A DNA stretch of 6,881 nt from Maribacter sp. GTDB taxonomy: Bacteria > Bacteroidota > Bacteroidia > Flavobacteriales > Flavobacteriaceae. Where the stretch lies: the NCBI GenBank assembly GCA_018679695.1, contig JAHHKH010000164.1:1-6881 (forward strand), in the 5' to 3' direction. A model generated the notes under the pieces. That model did no database searches. It was not told where the DNA came from and saw nothing but the letters and a program-made list of their open reading frames with translations. The position numbers and the translations under genes are program-made. Below are positions 1-5,714 of the stretch, in pieces. The stretch's first letter is position 1, and each line of letters begins with the position of its first letter.

Positions 1-26
1 AAGTAACCATTAGTTATTTATTAAAT

Positions 27-59
27 ATTTTAAGAGAGTCATTTAAAATTTCTTTTTTC
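27..59 (+). terminator. Weak terminator-like hairpin with T-rich tail
   Basis: ATTTTAA (27-33) and TTAAAAT (43-49) form a perfect 7-bp inverted repeat around a 9-nt loop. It is followed on the plus strand by a T-rich run (50-59). The stem is entirely A/T, so the hairpin would be weak. It would make sense only if a plus-strand gene ends just left of the window, which cannot be seen here. Confidence 0.2.
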
Positions 60-158
60 TGGTAAACATCCTTGAGCTATAAATGACCGCCAACTTGTTT
101 ATATAGCTATAAAATACATCTTTATACGCCCAAATTGGCACAAAACCAATGGAAACGT

Positions 159-195
159 TTAGTATTTATATTTATCCACATCAATAGAATACTAA
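159..195. repeat. 8-bp inverted repeat, possible weak 3'-end hairpin of the operon
   Basis: TTAGTATT (159-166) is the exact reverse complement of AATACTAA (188-195), with a 21-nt loop between. It lies 28 bp past the stop codon of the 431-aa gene, so it could fold in the 3' untranslated end of that transcript. The stem is A/T-rich with a long loop and no adjacent T tract on the minus strand. A functional terminator is therefore doubtful and a chance match is quite possible. Confidence 0.2.
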
Positions 196-222
196 CCATA
201 AAAGTCCTCTTTATTAGGCCGT

Positions 223-1518
223 TTATTTACCCTCATATTTTCCCATATAGCGTTTCCAAAGTTCGGTTTGGTGGGTTTCCAACGAAAGGGTACGGCCATT
301 GATAAATGCATGGGTCAATTGATTGCCACGCATGTCCAAGGCATCGCCTTTTGAGATGAACAGTGTTGCACTTTTACCTACTTCTAAAGTACCGTAATTG
401 TCCGCAATACCTAATATCTGGGCACTGTTTCCCGTAATCATTTGTAGGGCTTTTTCCTTATCGAGACCCTGGCCGACAACCTGGCCGGCATAAAAGGGCA
501 GGTTCCTGGTCTGAAAGTTAGACGTACTCCCGTTCTGTATGGCCACAAGAATACCCGCATCCGAAAGCAATTTGGGTAACTTATAAGGCAGATCATAGTC
601 CTCATCATCCAAGGCAGGAAGGTTGTGGGTAAACTGTACCAAGACCGGTATCTTGTGTTCCTTTAGAAAATCGGTAATCTTATAAGCATGGTAACCGCCC
701 ACTAGAACCACTTCTTGAACCCCATGGTCCTTAGCAGTGGTAATGGCATCGATGATCTCTTTTTCACCATCGGCATAGAGGTATAATTTTTGGGAACCGT
801 TAAAAACACCTTGCATGGCCAGAAAGGCAGGGTTTAATTCCCCATTGGAAGCGGTACCATAGGCCGCTGCATTTTTTAGAAAACTTTGTATTTCATCCAA
901 TTGCTTTGCATAATCCTTGTTGGGTTGGTAGCCCCTTGGTTCGCCCATCCACCAGCGACCCCTTCTAAAGCTATTGGGCCAGTGCATATGAATACCATCA
1001 TCCGCTTTTACAGCGGCATCTTCCCAATTCCAGGCATCGAACTGTACAATAGATGAGGTACCCGAAATTCTTCCCCCTTGTGGGGTAACCTGACCTAACA
1101 ACACCCCATTGGGCCGCATGCTTTCCACCACCTGCGATTCTGCATTGTAGGCAATAAGACTGCGTACGTGGGGTATGAGTTCGCCAATCTCGTCCTGGTC
1201 GTTACTCGCACGAACGGCATTTACTTCGGTAAGTCCCAATGCCTTGCATGGGGCTATGATACCGGGATATACATGTTTGCCCTTTCCCTTAATGACCGTT
1301 CCCTTACGGGCAATTTTGGTCATGGCACTACCCACAAAAGTGAGTTTGCCCTCCTCGAACATGATCAAGGCATTTTCCAGGACCTCCCCATTGCCTAAAT
1401 GGGCAGTGGCACCGTCTATCGAGATCGCCCCTTCTTGGAGTGGGGCAGGGGTTTGCTGGGCAGTCCCCGTAAACAAAGTGGCAACTGCTAAAACTAGGGT
1501 ATATATTAATTTCTTCAT
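223..1518 (-). CDS. Secreted amidohydrolase-like protein lacking the HxH metal motif
   Basis: This 431-aa protein has a Sec signal peptide (residues 1 to about 20, K-K start, hydrophobic core, likely cleavage near TGTA/QQ). An amidohydrolase-superfamily fold follows, recognised by two features. One is the N-terminal strand segment ending in YPGII (84-88). The other is the C-terminal block at about 355-390 (ALQMITGNSAQILG, then GTLEVGKSATLFIS), which is typical of imidazolonepropionase/dihydroorotase-like proteins. The usual HxH after 'PGxID' is replaced by C91-K92-A93. The usual beta-strand-8 aspartate region reads QNGS (328-331), with no Asp. H277 and H298 remain at plausible beta-5/beta-6 positions. 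A Trp/Arg-rich insert lies at 176-200 (W180, W189, W190). Normal metal-dependent hydrolysis is therefore doubtful; it may be a degenerate partner of the upstream protein, or use a different chemistry. The start is supported by AGGA 3 nt before the ATG. The gene lies 10 bp after the 981-aa gene, so the two are probably co-transcribed. The fold is fairly sure; activity and substrate are unknown. Confidence 0.88.
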   Translation of the reverse strand: MKKLIYTLVLAVATLFTGTAQQTPAPLQEGAISIDGATAHLGNGEVLENALIMFEEGKLTFVGSAMTKIARKGTVIKGKGKHVYPGIIAPCKALGLTEVNAVRASNDQDEIGELIPHVRSLIAYNAESQVVESMRPNGVLLGQVTPQGGRISGTSSIVQFDAWNWEDAAVKADDGIHMHWPNSFRRGRWWMGEPRGYQPNKDYAKQLDEIQSFLKNAAAYGTASNGELNPAFLAMQGVFNGSQKLYLYADGEKEIIDAITTAKDHGVQEVVLVGGYHAYKITDFLKEHKIPVLVQFTHNLPALDDEDYDLPYKLPKLLSDAGILVAIQNGSTSNFQTRNLPFYAGQVVGQGLDKEKALQMITGNSAQILGIADNYGTLEVGKSATLFISKGDALDMRGNQLTHAFINGRTLSLETHQTELWKRYMGKYEGK

Positions 1519-1528
1519 GATTCCTATT

Positions 1529-4474
1529 TTATAAACTTTCGCAATGAAATTTCTCTTTTTTGTTGTTCTTCGGGGCCTGCGTTTTACCGCCGGCCTCTTT
1601 TTCCCTGAGCATCATGTTGATGAGTTTGCTACGCTCCTTCTTAATGGCCTCCCGCTGTTGCTTATCTTTTTCCAAATCAAAATAAGTGGCTCCCTCGATC
1701 AGGGTTTTTTCCGGTTTGGCATAAATAGACAAGGGGTGATCGTTCCACAAAACCAAATCTGCATCCTTGCCTTCCTTGATACTGCCAACGCGATCATCTA
1801 TGTGCAAGAGCTTTGCCGGGTTTATGGTTACCATTTTCCAGGCATCAAGTTCAGAGACACCGCCATATTTGATGGTTTTTGCAGCTTCTTGGTTCAACCT
1901 ACGCGACATTTCTGCATCATCACTGTTGATGGCCACGGTAATACCCTGACTGTTCATGATGGCAGCATTGAAGGGTATAGCATCTTTTACCTCGTATTTA
2001 TAGGCCCACCAATCGCTGAAAGTAGAACCGCCTACACCGTGTTCGGCCATTTTATCGGCCACTTTGTACCCTTCCAAGATATGGGTGAAGGTATTTACCT
2101 TAAAACCAAACTTATCGGCCACTTTCATAAGCATATTTATCTCGCTCTGTACATAGGAATGACAGCTGATAAACCGCTCTCCATTCAAGATCTCGACCAA
2201 GGTTTCCATTTCCTCATCCTGGCGATACGGTTGTCCACTCTTCTTTTTGGCCTCATATTCCTTGGCACGCTGAAAGTAATTCATGAATACCTGCTCAACG
2301 CCCATACGTGTTTGAGGAAACCGACTGAAACTTTGCCAATTACTTTGTTTTACATTTTCACCCAAGGCAAATTTGATGAACTTGGGCGAATTCGCATAAA
2401 TCATGTTCTCTGCACTTTCCCCCCATTTTAATTTCAACAGGGCTGAACGCCCGCCAATGGGATTTGCAGAACCGTGGAGCAATTGTAAGGAGGTTACCCC
2501 ACCTGCGAGATTTCGGTAAATATCTATATCCTCGGGATCAACCACATCCTCCATTTTCACTTCCGCGGTTGAATTGTGCCCCGCTTCGTTAATGGCCAAG
2601 GCGGCCAAATGGCTATGCTCGTCAATGACACCCGCTGTAAGATGTTTTCCCGACGCATCGATGACCTTGGCACGACCTGCATTGAGGTCCTTACCGATTT
2701 TCGATATTTTACCGTCCTTGACCAGGACATCGGTATTTTCGAGAATGCCTGCATCCTCACTGGTCCAGACCGTTGCATTTTTGAACAAAAGGTCTTCCGC
2801 TTTAGGAAGTTCTGCATAGCCATATCCCAAATTGGGATAGGTAACAGCCACAATTTCGGGCTTTTCGGCTTCTTTCTGCTCTTTCGCTTTTTCGGCGAAA
2901 GCCTTTGTCAGTGTTGCTTTGAACGTAGATTCGTTTCCTGAAGGCAGAATAAGCCTCCCTTTGATCGTATTGTTTTTGGCCTTGACCATTCCCGTCATGC
3001 GATACATCCGATCGTCTTGGGAAAAGGATAGGTCCATCCAATTTTCCTTATAGGTGATTTTGGATTTTAATTTGTTCGTGTCTTTTTTAACCTCTGCTTT
3101 GGGTTTACCGGGTTCCCCGGTAATAGCAAGTGTAAAAGCCTCATTCCCTGCCAATAGATCATAATCCCCACGTATATCTTTTTGGTCCTTATCATTGATG
3201 ACATTTTTAGTGCCTTGGACCCAGTTCTCATAAAGGGTAGTCCCCTGCTCGAAAATATCGCCTGAGGTTATCAGGAAATTGGCATAACGACCTTGCTGTA
3301 ATGATCCAATTTTGCCTGATTTTCCCAAAATCTGTGCGGGAACCGTTGTCAGGGCTTCCAATGCCTTGGTCTTCGATAGGCCGTAGGTAATGGCCTTTTG
3401 TAATTTTTCCTTGAGTTTCGAGGGAGATTTCAATCCGTTTAGCGTAAAGGAAAACGTAACCCCATTATCGGCCAGTATCTTCGGATTGGCAGGGGCTTGG
3501 TTCCAGTGACGCATATCCTCTAAAGGAACGTATAACGCTTGGTACGGATTGCTTACATCATAGGCATCAGGAAAGTTCAACGGTAGTATAAGCCTGGCGT
3601 TGGTATTTTTAATGGCCGCAACGGTTTCATATTCATCGCCACCCCCTAATATTGTGTATTGTACACCGATTTTATCACCAATACCATCTGCCCGTAATAC
3701 ATTGCCCTTATCGCCAGCGGCAAAGATCTGTGTTAAACCCTTATTGGCATTCAAGGCCTCCAAGGAACGGTCCTTGGTAACCACATTGCCCTTGGCGTAC
3801 CAATCGGCATCGATATACATTTGGCGAAGTAGGGCCATTGCGCCCATCAAAGAGGTGGGATAGCTCTGTCTTGAGGCCACACTTCTGTCAAAAGAGAAAT
3901 ATTGCCCCGATCGGTCATCGATGATCCTTTGTGAATCATCGCCTTGTCCGTTAAGTGCTATTAACACTCCCGTACCACGGGCAACACCGTCCTGAATATG
4001 GGAATTAACCACCCCAAAACCGGCATCGCGCAATTCCTTGGCCTTTTTGTCATCATATTTGAACTTATCAACACCATTGCTCTCGGGCATGATATGATCG
4101 TTCCAGTAATACCCTTCTCGTGTAGCTTCATACTGTGGTGAACGGCCTCCGCCTTCAGCACGCTTGGGTTTGCTCACACCAAAATCGGAGTATACATCGA
4201 TAAATGAGGGGTAAATGGTCTTTCCGTCCAAATTTATGGTTACTGTGTTCTTTGGAATGGATACCGCCTGACCTACCTGAACCACTTTTCCGTTTTGAAT
4301 AAGCAAGGTGCCTTGCTCAACTATCTGGGTGGGCGTAATAAAGATTTTGGCATTGGTTAAAGCCGTATAATTATTGTTTTTTGATTTTACCCCGGCATTT
4401 TCGGGAAAATAATCCTGGGCAAATAAAGATGCACTACACCACAACAGGGCTAGCGCCAGAAGTCGCATTTTCAT
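1529..4474 (-). CDS. Secreted two-domain amidohydrolase (degenerate N-half, intact C-half)
   Basis: This 981-aa protein starts with a signal peptide (1 to about 19, ending SLFA/QD); C13 is not in a lipobox. The first amidohydrolase-like domain spans about 37-430. Its fold is shown by IYPSFIDVYSDFG (88-99) and the C-terminal block ALEALTTVPAQILG with GSLQQGRYANFLI (371-402). In it HxH is replaced by Y95-S-D97. A beta-rich, Lys-rich linker (about 440-545) follows. The second domain (about 560-935) looks active. It has H620-S-H622 in GVIDEHSHL, H772 (ISCHSY), H798 (FTHILEG), D852 (INSDDAEM), then INPAKLLHID and GSIKEGKDADLVLW. This ligand set resembles mononuclear imidazolonepropionase-type enzymes, and I see no obvious carboxylated lysine. 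The protein is about twice the usual single-domain length. The tail (936-981) is highly charged and ends KFHCESL. The likely role is hydrolysis of a C-N bond, perhaps in a peptide-like or cyclic amide substrate, outside the inner membrane. It is the first gene of a two-gene operon. The ATG at 4472-4474 gives the better signal peptide context, but the Met at codon 3 cannot be excluded. Confidence 0.93.
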   Translation of the reverse strand: MKMRLLALALLWCSASLFAQDYFPENAGVKSKNNNYTALTNAKIFITPTQIVEQGTLLIQNGKVVQVGQAVSIPKNTVTINLDGKTIYPSFIDVYSDFGVSKPKRAEGGGRSPQYEATREGYYWNDHIMPESNGVDKFKYDDKKAKELRDAGFGVVNSHIQDGVARGTGVLIALNGQGDDSQRIIDDRSGQYFSFDRSVASRQSYPTSLMGAMALLRQMYIDADWYAKGNVVTKDRSLEALNANKGLTQIFAAGDKGNVLRADGIGDKIGVQYTILGGGDEYETVAAIKNTNARLILPLNFPDAYDVSNPYQALYVPLEDMRHWNQAPANPKILADNGVTFSFTLNGLKSPSKLKEKLQKAITYGLSKTKALEALTTVPAQILGKSGKIGSLQQGRYANFLITSGDIFEQGTTLYENWVQGTKNVINDKDQKDIRGDYDLLAGNEAFTLAITGEPGKPKAEVKKDTNKLKSKITYKENWMDLSFSQDDRMYRMTGMVKAKNNTIKGRLILPSGNESTFKATLTKAFAEKAKEQKEAEKPEIVAVTYPNLGYGYAELPKAEDLLFKNATVWTSEDAGILENTDVLVKDGKISKIGKDLNAGRAKVIDASGKHLTAGVIDEHSHLAALAINEAGHNSTAEVKMEDVVDPEDIDIYRNLAGGVTSLQLLHGSANPIGGRSALLKLKWGESAENMIYANSPKFIKFALGENVKQSNWQSFSRFPQTRMGVEQVFMNYFQRAKEYEAKKKSGQPYRQDEEMETLVEILNGERFISCHSYVQSEINMLMKVADKFGFKVNTFTHILEGYKVADKMAEHGVGGSTFSDWWAYKYEVKDAIPFNAAIMNSQGITVAINSDDAEMSRRLNQEAAKTIKYGGVSELDAWKMVTINPAKLLHIDDRVGSIKEGKDADLVLWNDHPLSIYAKPEKTLIEGATYFDLEKDKQQREAIKKERSKLINMMLREKEAGGKTQAPKNNKKEKFHCESL

Positions 4475-4501
4475 ATAAAAAGTTTAGTTGATTCGTCTTT
4501 C

Positions 4502-4531
4502 TAAAGATATGGGATGTATTGCGATTTCAAA
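4502..4531 (-). promoter_or_regulatory. Candidate promoter of the amidohydrolase operon
   Basis: Reading the minus strand, TTTG (4531-4528) is followed after 18 nt by TATCTTTA (4509-4502). This fits the Bacteroidota sigma-A pattern (TTG near -33, TAnnTTTG near -7) with one mismatch in the last base. Transcription would start near 4496, leaving a leader of about 20 nt before the ATG at 4474. It lies in the 79-bp gap after the DUF3810 gene, so the operon probably has its own promoter, though read-through from DUF3810 remains possible. Confidence 0.45.
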
Positions 4532-4553
4532 GAGTGTTTATGTTTTTTTAACA

Positions 4554-5621
4554 TTATAAAGGATGCTCCTTGTGGTAGGTGACCAAGAGCGAAACCACCG
4601 CACTGTAACTTTTAATGCCCTGTGCTTGATTATTCGCCTTTAGGAAGGTATTGAAGATTGATTTGAAGACGGGTTCCAAGGGATTCTGGAACGACTGCCA
4701 AAAATCGGCCATTTCCTTAAAGTTTTTTTGAATGCCGGGATTCAGTTTGGCATATAGTTCCTGGAATTTTTCCTCATCATGACGGCGAACATCACTAAGC
4801 CCGTATCCCAAGGCATAGGCATAGGCAGCATATCTAAAATATACATCAGGATTATAGATCGAAGCCAGATATCCGATAAAATTGGTCTCATTCTCAGCGG
4901 AATACCCAATTTGATGTCCTATTTCGTGACCGGCAACCACAGGAAACCTAAAGTTAGGGAGACGACCGTTCACCTGACCTTCATGTGTAAACGGATTGAG
5001 ATAACCACCATAACCCATATAGGTCAAAGCCGTACTAAAGATCGATTTTTTGATACTTGGGTTTTTATACGATAAAAAGGGATATGTTTTTTCCAAGTTC
5101 TTATAACCGATTAAGGTTTTGTCCATAATCTGGTTTTTGGAGTAGGGAATGACTATTGCCAGGGCCGTATCCTTGGTAATATTGAAATGCAATCTATTGG
5201 TTTGAACGATCAGTTCCTCTACAAACTGTAATAGCTCTTCATCGGAATGTTTTTCATTCAAGCCGAATTGTTGGGCGATAGGTTGCCGGTAGTAATTCAT
5301 ACCCCACAGCAAATGAAAGCTGAAGTAGGCAACAGACAAAATGAATAGCACATTGCGTAAAAACCTCAGGGGATGGGTCTTGATTTCCAACCAATGCTTA
5401 ATCACATAACGAATGGCCAATACAGAGAGTATGAAATAGAGTATATCACCTATAGAAAAGGGGATCCAACCATATAAAATCCTAAAGAATCTTGAGATCC
5501 ATGGGTATATACCGTCACTATAGTAATTTTCAATGAGAACGGGATAGCTGCCCAGCCATTTCACAAAAATAATCTGTGGAATTAGGGATAAGGCGATCCA
5601 ATTTTTAATTTTTTTGACCAT
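4554..5621 (-). CDS. DUF3810 family membrane protein with HExxH motif
   Basis: This 355-aa protein matches the DUF3810 family as I recognise it: N-terminal membrane helices followed by a soluble domain with an HExxH zinc-protease signature. Hydrophobic segments lie at about 9-24, 55-75 and 89-106, followed by the motif WGMNYYRQP. The HEIGH motif is at 232-236 (4914-4928). A nearby E243 or E245 (in SAENETNF) could supply the third zinc ligand, as in gluzincin-type peptidases. The soluble part also has a YMGYGGYLNPFT segment just upstream of the motif. The function is not established; a membrane-tethered metallopeptidase is the natural inference. The start chosen is the ATG at 5619-5621 (MVKKIKNW). 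The frame stays open further to a TTG at 5712-5714, but that would add 31 weakly hydrophobic residues, run over the pepD start and the candidate promoter, and lacks any ribosome-binding support. Its stop lies 79 bp before the amidohydrolase operon start. Little more than a 5-bp AT hairpin (4540-4554) follows it, so termination there is unclear. Confidence 0.88.
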   Translation of the reverse strand: MVKKIKNWIALSLIPQIIFVKWLGSYPVLIENYYSDGIYPWISRFFRILYGWIPFSIGDILYFILSVLAIRYVIKHWLEIKTHPLRFLRNVLFILSVAYFSFHLLWGMNYYRQPIAQQFGLNEKHSDEELLQFVEELIVQTNRLHFNITKDTALAIVIPYSKNQIMDKTLIGYKNLEKTYPFLSYKNPSIKKSIFSTALTYMGYGGYLNPFTHEGQVNGRLPNFRFPVVAGHEIGHQIGYSAENETNFIGYLASIYNPDVYFRYAAYAYALGYGLSDVRRHDEEKFQELYAKLNPGIQKNFKEMADFWQSFQNPLEPVFKSIFNTFLKANNQAQGIKSYSAVVSLLVTYHKEHPL

Positions 5622-5667
5622 TGGATCAAAAATAGGAATTAATGCGTAATAGTTAATTGGCAAGCCG

Positions 5668-5675
5668 TATTTTTG
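5668..5675 (+). promoter_or_regulatory. Candidate -7 element for pepD
   Basis: TATTTTTG is an exact match to the Bacteroidota -7 consensus TAnnTTTG, 18 bp before the pepD ATG. Transcription would begin near 5681, giving a leader of about 13 nt. No TTG is found at the expected -33 distance, so the element is only partly supported. It almost abuts the opposing DUF3810 promoter. Confidence 0.35.
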
Positions 5676-5686
5676 AAGTACAAAAG

Positions 5687-5714
5687 CAAAATTATGAGCA
5701 AGGAAGTAAGGCAA
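5687..5714 (-). promoter_or_regulatory. Candidate promoter of the DUF3810 gene
   Basis: On the minus strand TTG (5714-5712) is followed after 17 nt by TAATTTTG (5694-5687), an exact TAnnTTTG match. Start of transcription would fall near 5680, giving a leader of about 60 nt before the ATG at 5621. The element lies over the first codons of pepD. This supports the shorter DUF3810 start, because the TTG at 5714 would sit upstream of the transcript. Confidence 0.45.

Larger units (their letters stand above)
1..222. other. AT-rich non-coding stretch downstream of the amidohydrolase operon
   Basis: No credible coding frame, RNA gene or clear TAnnTTTG promoter element was found on either strand. The stretch follows the stop codon of the minus-strand amidohydrolase operon, so it should hold the transcript's 3' end, but there is no GC-rich hairpin followed by a T tract. 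It contains only short AT-rich repeats. One is an 8-bp inverted repeat at 159-166/188-195. Another is a 7-bp inverted repeat at 27-33/43-49, followed on the plus strand by a T-rich run at 50-59. A 9-bp direct repeat AGCTATAAA lies at 75-83 and 105-113. The gene to the left lies outside the window. Confidence 0.6.

Noticed and set aside
75..113. Direct repeat AGCTATAAA (75-83 and 105-113)
   Set aside because: Only two 9-bp copies in AT-rich DNA with no flanking gene start; too short to claim an operator, array or att site.
134..150. ATTGG/CCAAT inverted repeat in the left non-coding stretch
   Set aside because: A 5-bp stem with no T tract is expected by chance in a stretch of this length.
1544..2431. 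A 295-codon plus-strand open frame opposite the large amidohydrolase
   Set aside because: It lies wholly antisense to a strongly supported coding region, its translation shows no recognisable domain, and its openness follows from the codon composition of the real gene.
2557..3041. Several 80-120-codon open frames on both strands inside the linker/C-half of the large amidohydrolase
   Set aside because: They are out-of-frame shadows of the 981-aa gene, which is continuous here with clear domain signatures; there is no sign of a frameshift.
4436..4474. Possible lipoprotein signal (C13) on the 981-aa protein
   Set aside because: The residues before C13 (A-L-L-W) do not fit a lipobox, and a standard cleavage site SLFA/QD follows a few residues later.
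4540..4554. ATGTT/AACAT inverted repeat at the end of the DUF3810 gene as a terminator
   Set aside because: Five A/T-rich base pairs around a homopolymer loop, overlapping the stop codon, are too weak to call a terminator.
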